Source of the DNA: a virus
IMG/VR virus record: IMGVR_UViG_3300042350_002182
Span: 1 to 31,600 of that record
DNA: 31,600 nt
Direction: 5' to 3' (one strand)
The position numbers were made by a program, and so were the translations under genes. Under the pieces are notes generated by a model that saw only the letters and a list, made by a program, of their open reading frames with translations, did not search any database and had not been told where the DNA came from. Positions 1 through 7,302 of the stretch are shown here, piece after piece (within the stretch, counting starts at the first letter, position 1; the number at the start of each line of letters is the position of its first letter).

Positions 1-46
1 CGCGTGAATTACCCACGTGCTATGGCGCAGAAGGGACCCGTAAGCC

Positions 47-736
47 TCAGCGTGCCGTTGCAAGGGCCTTCTCCAGGCTGCTGCGTAAGTAGACCCCAAA
101 GCGACGTTGAACGACCTTCTGGCCGATCTCAGCCATGGGAAAGCGAGCCTGATAACGCGCGCGCTGGTCGGTAGCGATGAAGTAGGGGAACAGCTGCTCA
201 CGGCTGCGGCGGTAGATGCCAGGGGGGCGGTCGCCACCACGTGGCGTTCCGACAAAGAAGCCACCGCGTGCCTTGCCGCTTAGCCCCTTCTGGATGCGCT
301 TGATGGTGGCGAGGCTGACACCACCCGAGGCGTCACGCTTGACCAGCGATGTGGGCTGCAGCTGCGCACCTGCGGGGATGGTGCGCGTGCCCACGATGCT
401 GCCAAGGAACTTGCGCTCAAAGCCCTTCTGTGGGCGTGTACCACCAGCGATGCCGAAGCGCAGGTAGCGGGCACGGTCGCGGCCCTGTTGGTCGTTGGCG
501 TAGACGGTGGCCTCGAGGGTGCGCTTGGTGCTCTTGCCTGCGAGGAAGGCGGTCTGCGTAAAACGGTTGGGCCGATCGAAGTATTGGCGTGTTGCACCGT
601 TAAGCGCAGCACGGGTGTCAAAGGCGGTGCTGTTGAGCGCCTGGCTAATGGCGAACGGCAGCTGCTTGGTCATGGCATCCGTCCAGCGGATGGCCTTGGG
701 CAGCTCGGACTTGATGTCGAGGGTGAGAGTGGCCAT
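47..736 (-). CDS. Minor tail / neck protein, lambda Z-like
   Basis: This 229-residue protein has the outline of the lambda Z minor-tail family (about 190 aa), which acts at the head-proximal end of the tail before head joining. An N-terminal alpha-helical part contains 'AISQALNSTAFDTR', a basic middle runs to about residue 180 and is rich in R, G and K, and the C-terminal part reads 'YFIATDQRARYQARFPM' followed by a long helix ending near 'SLEKALATAR'. No enzymatic motif is visible. The ATG at 736 is the only plausible start: upstream codons in frame contain no ATG, GTG or TTG close by, and there is no clear ribosome site. It lies downstream of the primase on the same strand, far from the tail operon where Z usually sits. 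The family call comes from architecture and recall, not alignment; another tail-completion family is possible. Confidence 0.6.
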   Translation of the reverse strand: MATLTLDIKSELPKAIRWTDAMTKQLPFAISQALNSTAFDTRAALNGATRQYFDRPNRFTQTAFLAGKSTKRTLEATVYANDQQGRDRARYLRFGIAGGTRPQKGFERKFLGSIVGTRTIPAGAQLQPTSLVKRDASGGVSLATIKRIQKGLSGKARGGFFVGTPRGGDRPPGIYRRSREQLFPYFIATDQRARYQARFPMAEIGQKVVQRRFGVYLRSSLEKALATAR

Positions 737-937
737 GCGCCAAGGGTAAGGCGCGAGCCGGTGGTGGTCGATCGAAAAGGCAGTAGATCTCCTGTCAACC
801 TTCCAACCACGCCAACGTTGCCCCTATAGCTCCTTTTTCCCTGCACCCTCTCCCTATTCTATAGAATACTACTAAGGTTAGAAGGTTAGAGAGGATAGGA
901 GACCCCTTGAAGTAACAGGGATTTTTGCCTTCCAACC
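737..937. other. AT-rich intergenic region with repeats (possible replication or regulatory site)
   Basis: This 201-bp gap between the primase stop and the Z-like start is visibly richer in A+T than its surroundings. It holds a perfect 14-bp palindrome (TATTCTATAGAATA, 855-868), a tandem AAGGTTAG pair (874-881, 882-889), an 8-bp palindrome CAACGTTG (813-820), and CCTTCCAACC at 799-808 and 928-937 with the near-inverse GGTTAGAAGG at 876-885. A third CCTTCCAACC lies inside the primase 3' end at 975-984. No convincing rho-independent terminator is seen. Such clusters beside a replication gene can be initiator-binding iterons or operators; that is inference. Confidence 0.55.
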
Positions 938-984
938 TCATCCGGGAGGTTGGACAAACACCCATTTATTCCGACCTTCCAACC
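799..984. repeat. Iteron-like 10-bp repeats (CCTTCCAACC / GGTTAGAAGG)
   Basis: Exact CCTTCCAACC occurs at 799-808, 928-937 and 975-984. The inverted one-mismatch version GGTTAGAAGG lies at 876-885. Spacing between copies is irregular (about 120 and 37 bp), unlike classical phased iterons. The third copy is within codons of the primase gene, the second abuts its stop codon. Confidence 0.5.
855..868. repeat. 14-bp perfect palindrome
   Basis: TATTCTATAGAATA equals its own reverse complement. It sits in the AT-rich gap next to the primase-helicase gene and could be a dimeric-protein operator or the base of a small cruciform. Confidence 0.6.
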
Positions 985-2962
985 ATGCGCGCTTCTTTTC
1001 GTATCCCAGGTCTCTCATGATGGACGCAACCTGCATCTGGTCCGCGCGGCCTTGGCGCTCGACCGGCTTGCTGATCGCTTCGGTCAGCAGCAGCTCGCTG
1101 GTGATGGGTCGGCCGGCATTGCGCGGGGCGCCGAGCCACTCCTGGATGGCCGCCTTCCACGGGCTGTCCACCAGGTAGGACTGGTTCTCCTGATCCACCT
1201 GCTGGGAGTGCTGTGCGCCGAGGTGGTTGGGCTCGCCGGCCTTGTAGGCGGCAACAGCTGCGGACCAGATGGCATCGCGCTCCAGCAGCAGGCCATCGAC
1301 AGGGATGTGCGGCGCGGTGGTCACGGGGATGACCCAGAAGCGGCGGTTGCCGGTGTCGTCGACCAGAAAGCCGGTGTCCCGGTTGGTGCTGCCGACGATG
1401 ATGGATCGCCGCGGGAACGACTCGGTGGTGCGCTGGTAGGGCGCGCGGAACATGTCGGTCTGCTGCGTGAGGAACGCCTTCACCTGACCGGCGTGCTTGC
1501 GGCCGGTGATGTGGTCGAGCTCGGCCCACTCCATCAGCCAGGAGCGGTGCAGCACCATCAGGTCATCCTTCGAGCCGATGTCGCGCAGGGCATCGGAAAA
1601 CCAGAGGCCGCCGAGGTTGCGCCAGAAGGTGGACTTGCCGCAGCCCTGCGGTCCCATCAGGACGCAGGCGGAGTCGTGCTTGCAGCCGGGCTCGAAGATG
1701 CGACGGACGGCAGCGATCAGGGTGGCCTTGAGCATCGCGTCGTAGAGGCTGCCGGGCTGATCGCCGGGCCGCAGGTATGCGGTGGCGAGGTGGTCGATCG
1801 GCACGGGTGGCACGTTGTCTGCGACGTGCTCTAGGTATTCGCGCACGGGGTCGTAGGGGTTCTCGACGGCGACGACGTGCACAGCGTCGGCGGCGAGCTC
1901 CTTGGTGACCTTGACGCCATCCTGAGCGAGCTTCAGGTAGAAGTGCTCGATGTGCTCGATCGGCTTCTGGTCAAGCTCAATGGCCTGGGTGAAGGTGTTC
2001 CAGCGCAGGCGGTCGGCCATCTGCTGGCGCAGCAGTTGGAGCAGCTCGTTGGACTCGAGCTTGAGGAGCTTTCCCTGCGACGGGGTGACGGTGGGATCCG
2101 CCTGCGCGGCCTGGCGCTTGGGCGGGGCTGGGGTAGGCCGTGACGCCTTCTGATGGCCGGCGAGGTGGGCCAGGGTGCCGAGGGTGACGCCGTGGCCGTT
2201 GAAGGTGGCCCACTTGGCTTCGCAGGCACCGGGCTCGAACTTGCCGGAGATGGCTGACCATTCGATCCAGTCGGCCAGCAGGCTGTCATGCCCGACGCTG
2301 TGGAGTGCCATGCCGACCTGAACCCAGCGGTCGTAGTCGTCGGCCTCGGCGGATGGGATGGATGCGAGGTAATCCCGTGCGCGGCTGGCGTCGGTATCTG
2401 GGAGGCGCAGCAGGGGTGCGGGCTCAGGCTGCTGGCGCTGCATCTGCTGAAGCAGCAGCGATGGCGCCTCGGCTAGTGGGAGGCTGCCGGGGCCGCGGCC
2501 TTTGAGCCAGCGGTAGGCGCCTGTGATGGGGTGCGCGCCTGCGACGACGGACTGGCAGCCAGCCCAGCGGAGTTCGAGCTGCTCGCCCTTGATGGAGGAT
2601 CGCAGCTTGGTGGTCTTGATGGTGGTCCAGAAGGGTTCGGGCACCTGGTAGATGATCTGGAGGCGCCCGTCACGGCCGGAGGTGACGGCCCAGGACTTGG
2701 GGAGGTCGCGCAGTGGTGCGCCGAGCTGTTCGAGCACCTCGGAAGCTCCGAGGCCGTCGTGATCGACGAACAGGAGGCCACCGGACTGCGGGCCGGCGAT
2801 GACACCGATCGCGACAGCGCGGCCGACCTGGATCTCAGCTGTGAGATCGGCGCGGCTGATGGGGTGCTTCTGCCATTCGGGTTGGTAGGGGCGCTTGTCG
2901 TGACCGACGGCGACGAGAGCCCAGGAGTCAGGGAGTGCAGCGAGCTGATCGAGGAGAGTCAT
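938..2962 (-). CDS. Primase-helicase: prim-pol + PriCT-2 + VapE-type helicase
   Basis: A 674-residue replication protein expected to prime and unwind phage DNA. Residues ~1-160 are a bifunctional primase/polymerase domain, with a metal-binding DxD in 'FVDHDG' (67-69), 'TSGRDGR' at 94-100 and the 'HPITGAYRW' segment near 144-152. Residues ~190-272 match a PriCT-2 module ('DDYDRWVQVGMALHSVG'). Residues ~365-640 are the virulence-associated-E ATPase/helicase: Walker A 'GPQGCGKST' (437-445), an acidic Walker B-like 'WLMEWAELD' (475-483), 'STNRD' (525-529) and the arginine-rich 'TGNRRFWVIPV' (537-547). A proline-rich linker (273-295) separates the halves. Start is the ATG at 2962, 36 bp after the nuclease gene; both lie in a minus-strand replication operon with the helicase. 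The last codons contain one copy of the 10-bp repeat found in the downstream gap. No key residue appears lost. Confidence 0.92.
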   Translation of the reverse strand: MTLLDQLAALPDSWALVAVGHDKRPYQPEWQKHPISRADLTAEIQVGRAVAIGVIAGPQSGGLLFVDHDGLGASEVLEQLGAPLRDLPKSWAVTSGRDGRLQIIYQVPEPFWTTIKTTKLRSSIKGEQLELRWAGCQSVVAGAHPITGAYRWLKGRGPGSLPLAEAPSLLLQQMQRQQPEPAPLLRLPDTDASRARDYLASIPSAEADDYDRWVQVGMALHSVGHDSLLADWIEWSAISGKFEPGACEAKWATFNGHGVTLGTLAHLAGHQKASRPTPAPPKRQAAQADPTVTPSQGKLLKLESNELLQLLRQQMADRLRWNTFTQAIELDQKPIEHIEHFYLKLAQDGVKVTKELAADAVHVVAVENPYDPVREYLEHVADNVPPVPIDHLATAYLRPGDQPGSLYDAMLKATLIAAVRRIFEPGCKHDSACVLMGPQGCGKSTFWRNLGGLWFSDALRDIGSKDDLMVLHRSWLMEWAELDHITGRKHAGQVKAFLTQQTDMFRAPYQRTTESFPRRSIIVGSTNRDTGFLVDDTGNRRFWVIPVTTAPHIPVDGLLLERDAIWSAAVAAYKAGEPNHLGAQHSQQVDQENQSYLVDSPWKAAIQEWLGAPRNAGRPITSELLLTEAISKPVERQGRADQMQVASIMRDLGYEKKRAWLEGRNKWVFVQPPG

Positions 2963-2998
2963 TCATGTGGCTCATGCGCTGCAGATGTTGGGCGAAGG

Positions 2999-3373
2999 TT
3001 AGCGAGGTTGGCAGGTGGCTGTGACGATTTGCAGAGCGTCACCCACTGATCGGGCCACGCCAGCGATGCCACCGGCGAGGTGGACGGCATCGCGCCAGCT
3101 GCGCTGCTGCGGCGTGAGGCGGCCCGTGGGGGTCTTGATCTCGATGGAGGTGAACACGGCCAGGGTGGTGCCCACCATGTCGGGGGTGACCACGATGGTG
3201 CGCCAGCCGATCAGATCAGCGGAACCGCGGGCCAGGCCGAAGGTGACCAGCCGGCCGGTGCGGGGGTCGGGCAAGGCGCCGCACTGGTTGCGGAACAGTC
3301 TGGTCTGCGGATCGGTGCCGAGCGCGAGCCTGATGCGCTGCTGCAGGTCGGTTTCGGCGTTGGCCACGATCAT
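2999..3373 (-). CDS. VRR-NUC domain nuclease
   Basis: A 124-residue protein of the VRR-NUC branch of the PD-(D/E)XK nucleases, a group that acts on branched or flap DNA and is common in phage replication modules. Visible motifs: 'RLFRNQCGALPD' near the N-terminus, 'GLARGSADLIGW' (the metal-binding aspartate) and 'IEIKTPTGRLTPQQRSW', with E-x-K and the conserved TG-LTPQQ signature, followed by 'GGIAGVARSVGDAL'. The start is set at the ATG at 3373, whose ATGA overlaps the helicase stop and implies translational coupling; an upstream start at 3412 would add 13 residues inside the helicase gene. The family length (about 100-130 aa) agrees with the short form. Confidence 0.88.
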   Translation of the reverse strand: MIVANAETDLQQRIRLALGTDPQTRLFRNQCGALPDPRTGRLVTFGLARGSADLIGWRTIVVTPDMVGTTLAVFTSIEIKTPTGRLTPQQRSWRDAVHLAGGIAGVARSVGDALQIVTATCQPR

Positions 3374-4749
3374 GCGCGCTGCTGCCGCGCAAAGTAGACG
3401 TGCTTGGCCCATGCGACTGGGTTGCGCATCCCGCGGGCTTGGCCAAGGTGGATCAGCTGTTGAAGGGTGCGCGCCTGGCCCTGATCACGGCGCCTGGCAC
3501 GGGCCACTGCCTCGCGCGCCAGCTCCTGCAGCTCGCCGTCGGTCTGCCTGATCTCTCGAGCTGGTGCTGCGCACTCGGCACCACAGCACGGGCAGACAGG
3601 CGCGGGCTTGAACGCAGCGAAGCAGCTCTCGCAGGTGCGCACTGCTGGAGCCGGCGGGCCGCCCTTGCCGGTGCGTCGCCGGGCATCATCCAGCGTCCAT
3701 GTCCGTACATCGTCCGGGAAGCCATGGCGGTGGACGTTGCCGACGTGATCCAAGATCAGCGCGTGATCCTTGCCTGGTGCGGGGCGCAGCACGCGGCCGA
3801 CCTGCTGCAGGTAGAGCCCTTCGGATTGCGTGGGTCGCAGCAGGATGGCGCAGCCGACCGATGGCACGTCGGTGCCTTCGCTGATCACGTCCACCGAGAC
3901 GAGAACCTGTAATGCGCCAGTTGCGAGATTGTTGATCGCAAGTTCACGATCCTGAACGGAAGTAGTACCAAGTACGGTCTGCGACGTGATGCCGCTGGCG
4001 CGGAATTGTGCGGCGACGTGCTCAGCGTGAGCGGTGGTGCAGCAGAAGGCGATCGCGCCGCAGCCGCGGCCAAGGCGTTGATAATGCTCAATCGAGTCGC
4101 CGGTGATGGATTGCTTGTCCAGCTCGGCTGCGGCTTGCTCTGGTGCGTAATCGCCTGATCGGACTCGCAGATTCGCCTCTTGGAATCTAATTTGAGGCGC
4201 ATAAATTCGCGCGCCTGTAAGGAAGCCTTGTGCAGTCAGATCTTGCATCGAGGGACCGAGCACAAGGCGATCGAACATTGCACCAAGGCCGCAGCCGTCA
4301 CGGCGCACCGGGGTGGCGGTGACGCCAAGGCGAATTGCATGGGGCCAGTGGTCGAGGATCTGCGACCACGTGCCGGCGACGGCGTGGTGCGCTTCGTCAA
4401 CAATGACGAGATCGGGCTGCCAGGTCTGCAGCTTGAGGCGGCGGGCGAGTGTCTGCACCGACGCGACTTGCACCGGGTGATCCGACGGCTCGAAGCCGGC
4501 GGCGATGACGCCATGGTCGACGCCGGCCCAGGTGAGCTTCGCGCTCGCTTGGCGAATTAGCTCACGCCGGTGGACGAGGATCAGCACGCGACGACCACGC
4601 TCGACGGCGCCAGCAGTGATGGCGGCGAACACGATGGTCTTGCCACCGCCAGTGGGCAGCACCAGCAACGGCGCGCGTGCGCCTGAGCGGTAAGCCGTGC
4701 GCAGATCGTGTATTGCGCGGGATTGATAGTCGCGAAGCGTGAGACTCAT
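3370..4749 (-). CDS. SF2 DNA helicase (DEAH, SSL2/RadD-like) with C-terminal zinc motif
   Basis: A 459-residue superfamily-2 helicase. It shows a Q-motif-like start ('LRDYQSRAI'), Walker A 'PTGGGKT' (32-38), the DEAH box (118-121), motif III 'TATP' (144-147), the C-terminal RecA-like lobe with 'SEGTDVPSV' (290-298) and motif VI 'QQVGRVLRP' (315-323). A four-cysteine cluster (C373, C376, C386, C389) looks like a zinc ribbon, as in RadD/YejH-type and many phage helicases. It is first in the minus-strand replication operon (helicase, VRR nuclease, primase-helicase) and probably aids replication fork or recombination-intermediate processing. Start ATG 4749 has no strong ribosome site. The divergent gap to the exonuclease gene (4750-4844) must carry its promoter, but no convincing minus-strand -35/-10 pair is seen. 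Confidence 0.9.
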   Translation of the reverse strand: MSLTLRDYQSRAIHDLRTAYRSGARAPLLVLPTGGGKTIVFAAITAGAVERGRRVLILVHRRELIRQASAKLTWAGVDHGVIAAGFEPSDHPVQVASVQTLARRLKLQTWQPDLVIVDEAHHAVAGTWSQILDHWPHAIRLGVTATPVRRDGCGLGAMFDRLVLGPSMQDLTAQGFLTGARIYAPQIRFQEANLRVRSGDYAPEQAAAELDKQSITGDSIEHYQRLGRGCGAIAFCCTTAHAEHVAAQFRASGITSQTVLGTTSVQDRELAINNLATGALQVLVSVDVISEGTDVPSVGCAILLRPTQSEGLYLQQVGRVLRPAPGKDHALILDHVGNVHRHGFPDDVRTWTLDDARRRTGKGGPPAPAVRTCESCFAAFKPAPVCPCCGAECAAPAREIRQTDGELQELAREAVARARRRDQGQARTLQQLIHLGQARGMRNPVAWAKHVYFARQQRA

Positions 4750-4810
4750 GGGACTTGACCTGAGCTGCCGGGAAGCAATACCAAGGTGAGCGGCCCGATG
4801 ATAGCCGGCA

Positions 4811-4827
4811 GGGCAGGAAATACTTAG
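4811..4827 (+). promoter_or_regulatory. Putative phage promoter, motif copy 1
   Basis: GGGC-N5-ATACTTAG, in the same spacing as copies at 7590-7606 and 11677-11693. AATACT (4819-4824) would be the -10 element; there is no clear -35. It lies 17 nt before the exonuclease start, so a transcript would carry a short leader with the purine-rich GGGGGAAGGG (4835-4844). Confidence 0.45.
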
Positions 4828-4844
4828 AACTACTGGGGGAAGGG

Positions 4845-5744
4845 ATGAGAAGCCGGGAAATCGTGGTAAGTTCTGGGAGCATTCAATGCGGCCTGCCTAT
4901 GGAGATCGCCGACTACCACCGCCACAGCGCGGTATCAAAGAGCCACCTCGACCAGGTGGCACGCAGCCCGTTGCATTACTGGGCGGCGTACCTGGACCCC
5001 AACCGCCAGCCACGCGAGGCAACGCCTGTGATGGTGATCGGCTCAGCCGTGCACACCCACGTGCTCGAGCTCGACACCTGGGACCAGCGCTATGTCACCT
5101 GCCCTGAAGGCATCGACCGGCGCACCAAGCAAGGGAAAGCCGAATGGGAGGCGTTCTCTGTGGCCAGCAGCAACCGCACAGTGCTGAGCAAGGCCGACGC
5201 CGATCTGGTGATGCGGATGGGTCAGGCGATCTATGCGCACCCTGCTGCGGCGTTCCTGTTGCAGCGTCCCGGCCTGGCCGAGCAGACCTACCTGTGGACG
5301 GATGAGGCCACTGGTCTCGAGTGCAAGTGCCGGCCGGATTGGATGACGCGCGACGGCCAGCTGATCGTGGACCTGAAGACCACCGAGGATGCGAGCCCGG
5401 TCGGGTTCCGCAAGTCGGTGGCCAACTTCCGCTATCACGTCCAGGCGGCCTGGTATCTCGACGGACTCGAACGCGCCACCGGCCGCCGGCCCGAGCAGTT
5501 CATCTTCATCTGCGTGGAGAAGAAACCACCGCACGCGGTGGCGGTCTATGCCGCGAGCGTGGAGATGGTGGCTACCGGCGCGATCACGGCCGAGGGTGAT
5601 TTGGCCCGGCTGGCGCTGTGCCGCGAGTCGAACGAATGGCCGGGGTATTCGAACCAGATCGAGGTGCTCGACCTGCCGCCTTGGATGCGGCCGCGGCCGG
5701 ATGGCTCGGTGCCGGCAGCGCCAGCCGAAATTGAGGCCTTCTGA
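4845..5744 (+). CDS. RecE-type exonuclease (PD-(D/E)XK, exonuclease VIII C-domain family)
   Basis: A 299-residue 5'-3' exonuclease that would resect double-stranded ends to feed the RecT-type annealase two genes downstream. RecB-family nuclease motifs are clear: 'GSAVH' (H70), E146 in 'LAEQTYL', 'KCRPDW' (D165), the catalytic 'IVDLKTT' (D176, K178) and the QxxxY signature 'HVQAAWYLDG' (Q200, Y204). Start 4845 is preceded by GGGGGAAGGG; the next in-frame ATG at 4899 gives 'MEIADYHRHSAVS', which fits the usual N-terminus of the family, so the first 18 residues are uncertain. The C-terminus ends in acidic-hydrophobic 'EIEAF', resembling an SSB tip. Its stop overlaps the start of the 45-aa gene (TGATG). 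Confidence 0.88.
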   Translation: MRSREIVVSSGSIQCGLPMEIADYHRHSAVSKSHLDQVARSPLHYWAAYLDPNRQPREATPVMVIGSAVHTHVLELDTWDQRYVTCPEGIDRRTKQGKAEWEAFSVASSNRTVLSKADADLVMRMGQAIYAHPAAAFLLQRPGLAEQTYLWTDEATGLECKCRPDWMTRDGQLIVDLKTTEDASPVGFRKSVANFRYHVQAAWYLDGLERATGRRPEQFIFICVEKKPPHAVAVYAASVEMVATGAITAEGDLARLALCRESNEWPGYSNQIEVLDLPPWMRPRPDGSVPAAPAEIEAF

Positions 5745-5881
5745 TGGATCAGATGGCCAACCTCATCGTGATCGCGATCACCACCTGGTGCGGCGCGATC
5801 TTCCTGCAGCACATCACCGACGCGTCGCTGCTCACGGCGGCCGCCGGTTCATTCTTCATCCTGATGGCTCTCAAGTCATGA
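5744..5881 (+). CDS. Small membrane protein between exonuclease and RecT
   Basis: A 45-residue peptide, overlapped at its start by the exonuclease stop (1 nt) and at its end by the RecT start (4 nt, ATGA), so it is translationally embedded in the recombination operon. After a short polar start (MDQMAN) it is almost wholly hydrophobic: 'LIVIAITTWCGAIFL' and 'LLTAAAGSFFILMAL' look like two membrane helices with a short polar turn (QHITDAS). No family is recognised. It may be a coupling peptide, a superinfection or membrane factor, or filler that keeps ribosomes moving between exo and recT. The tight overlaps support real translation. Confidence 0.6.
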   Translation: MDQMANLIVIAITTWCGAIFLQHITDASLLTAAAGSFFILMALKS

Positions 5882-6567
5882 CCGAACAATCCACAGCACT
5901 CACTACCACGCAGGGCAGCGTGTTCTCGGGCATCCAGGCGTTCGAGGATGCGCAGCGCATCGCCAAGGCACTTGCCAGCTCGACGCTGATTCCACCGCAG
6001 TTCCAGGGGCAGCAAGGGTTCGCAAACTGCTTGGTGGCGCTGGAGATCTCGCACCGGATGCGGATGAGTCCGTTCCAGGTGATGCAGAACCTCCACATCA
6101 TCCACGGCCGCCCCAGCTGGAGCAGCCAGTTCATCATCGGCTTGGTCAACGGCTGCGGCCGGTTCAGCCCGCTGCGCTACGAGATGTCCGGCACCGGCGA
6201 CGGACTGGCCTGCTACTGCGTGGCCACCGAGCTGGCCACCGGCAACGATCTGAAAGGACCGACCGTGAGCATGGCGATGGCGAAGAAGGAAGGTTGGGCC
6301 ACCAAGAGCGGCAGCAAGTGGCAGACGATGCCCGAGCTGATGATCCGTTACCGGGCCGCGGCCTTCTGGGGCCGGCTATACATCCCCGAGCTGCTGGTTG
6401 GCATCCAGACCGACGAGGAAGTGGTGGACGTGGAGCCGGTGACGGTGCGCGCTGCCGAGCCTCAGCAGCCGAAGGCGAGCCTGGAAACTCTGAACCAACA
6501 GATCGCCAACCCACCGCCGGTGGTGATCACACCTGTGGAGGAGCCTGCTGATGACGAGATCTTCTGA
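5878..6567 (+). CDS. RecT-type single-strand annealing protein
   Basis: A 229-residue annealase that would coat and pair the single strands made by the upstream exonuclease. The family signature is a run of conserved blocks: 'QGFANCLVALEISHRM', 'MSPFQVMQNLHIIHGRPSW', 'SSQFIIGLVNGCGRFSPLRY', then 'KEGWATKSGSKW' and 'MPELMIRYRAAAFWGRLY'. The tail from about residue 185 is proline- and acid-rich and ends 'PADDEIF', an SSB-like acidic tip. The start is the ATG at 5878, overlapping the stop of the small membrane gene; an open frame continues upstream but only as a shadow of the exonuclease. Length is close to that of short RecT relatives. Confidence 0.85.
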   Translation: MTEQSTALTTTQGSVFSGIQAFEDAQRIAKALASSTLIPPQFQGQQGFANCLVALEISHRMRMSPFQVMQNLHIIHGRPSWSSQFIIGLVNGCGRFSPLRYEMSGTGDGLACYCVATELATGNDLKGPTVSMAMAKKEGWATKSGSKWQTMPELMIRYRAAAFWGRLYIPELLVGIQTDEEVVDVEPVTVRAAEPQQPKASLETLNQQIANPPPVVITPVEEPADDEIF

Positions 6568-6778
6568 GTCTGGATACCTGACACCGCGCGAGCTGGCTGC
6601 GCGATGGCGGAACATCGTCTCGCTCAGCACGCTCGACAACTGGCGCAGCAGCCAGAACCGTGGCCCGCGGTTTGTGAAGATCGGCGGCCGAGTTCTCTAC
6701 CCAGTGGTGGAGGTCGAAGCCTACGAACAGCGCAACCTGCGCGGCCTGCCTAACAACCCTTCGCAACCCAACCGATGA
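6551..6778 (+). CDS. Excisionase/AlpA-like HTH DNA-binding protein
   Basis: A 75-residue MerR/AlpA-type winged-helix protein: 'YLTPRELAARWR' followed by 'VSLSTLDNWRSSQNRGPRFVK' and the wing 'IGGRVLYPVVEVEAYEQRN', typical of excisionases and small phage transcription regulators. It starts inside the 3' end of the RecT gene (17-nt overlap) after a GAGGAG ribosome site (6538-6543), and its stop overlaps the next ATG (ATGA). With no integrase in view, it may regulate early transcription or direct excision; the sequence does not decide. Confidence 0.7.
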   Translation: MTRSSESGYLTPRELAARWRNIVSLSTLDNWRSSQNRGPRFVKIGGRVLYPVVEVEAYEQRNLRGLPNNPSQPNR

Positions 6779-7092
6779 CCTTCAAGCTGAACCTGTCGAT
6801 CTTCAAGAGCACCAAGCCTGACAGCAAGGTGGACTTCACCGGAATGATGAACGTGAAGGTGGAGGAGCTGGACGCGTTCTGCGCGTTCGTGATGAGCCAG
6901 ACGCCGGACCAGTACGGCTCAGTCCAGGTGCCGATCAGCGGCTGGAAGAAGACCAGCAGCAAGGGCCTGGCGTATGTGAGCGCCGTGGCGCAGCCGCCGC
7001 GCGACTGGGTGCCGCCTGTGAGCGCGCAGAGCGCCGCGCAGAGCCTGGCCCAGGCGGTGGATGGGGAAGTGCTGGATGTGGATCTGTTCTAG
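6775..7092 (+). CDS. Possible ssDNA-binding protein (OB-fold-like, acidic C-terminal tip)
   Basis: A 105-residue protein not assigned to a named family. Residues ~1-78 could form a small beta-barrel: 'KVDFTGMMNVKVEEL', then 'YGSVQVPISGWKKTSSKGLAYVSAV', resembling OB-fold strands of phage SSB-like proteins (W-KK--KG--Y-S). Residues 80-95 are a low-complexity A/S/Q linker ('SAQSAAQSLAQA'), followed by the acidic tip 'VLDVDLF'. A globular domain, a flexible linker and an acidic-F tip is the layout of SSB. Its place at the end of the exo-RecT operon fits. Its TAG stop lies in a CTAG shared with the convergent minus-strand gene. Confidence 0.5.
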   Translation: MTFKLNLSIFKSTKPDSKVDFTGMMNVKVEELDAFCAFVMSQTPDQYGSVQVPISGWKKTSSKGLAYVSAVAQPPRDWVPPVSAQSAAQSLAQAVDGEVLDVDLF

Positions 7093-7292
7093 GAGTTCAT
7101 CAGCTCGCATTCGAGGCGAGCGATCTCGTTGACGGCCTGCTGCAGCAGCTGCTGCTGGTAGCAGGCCTGCTTGAGGAGAGCAGCCGCCAGAACGCCCGCG
7201 TCCTTGCTTTCGACCAGGGCGCGGGCTTGTTTTTCGATGGTGAACTGCTGCTCGGTGGTGAGCTTCACCGCCATCCACTCGCCGAACCGCAT
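7089..7292 (-). CDS. Small helical protein (cyanobacterial/cyanophage-type hypothetical)
   Basis: A 67-residue, mainly alpha-helical protein ('KLTTEQQFTIEKQARALVE', then 'QQQLLQQAVNEIARLECEL', a likely coiled coil). It resembles, from memory, short picocyanobacterial and cyanophage hypotheticals starting 'MA-KLTTEQQF'. An internal ATG at 7274 (MAVKLTT) may be the true start, giving 61 aa. Its TAG stop (7091-7089) lies in the CTAG at 7089-7092 that also ends the convergent plus-strand gene. A TATAAT hexamer on the minus strand (7325-7320) could be its -10 box; the matching -35 is weak. Function unknown. Confidence 0.6.
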   Translation of the reverse strand: MRFGEWMAVKLTTEQQFTIEKQARALVESKDAGVLAAALLKQACYQQQLLQQAVNEIARLECELMNS

Positions 7293-7302
7293 GGTGCCAT
7301 AA

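Noticed and set aside
950-1834. Long plus-strand open frame (294 codons) opposite the primase-helicase
   Set aside because: It is the antisense shadow of a strongly conserved gene; the translation is low in protein-like character and has no domain or ribosome site.
4755-4783. TTGACC ... ATACCA as a sigma70 promoter for the exonuclease gene
   Set aside because: The -10 match is poor, and the motif at 4811-4827 has independent support from its repetition.
5389-5877. Upstream extension of the RecT frame to 392 codons
   Set aside because: The added part lies in another frame of the exonuclease and reads as Arg/Ser-rich shadow; the ATG at 5878 gives the right family start and an ATGA coupling.
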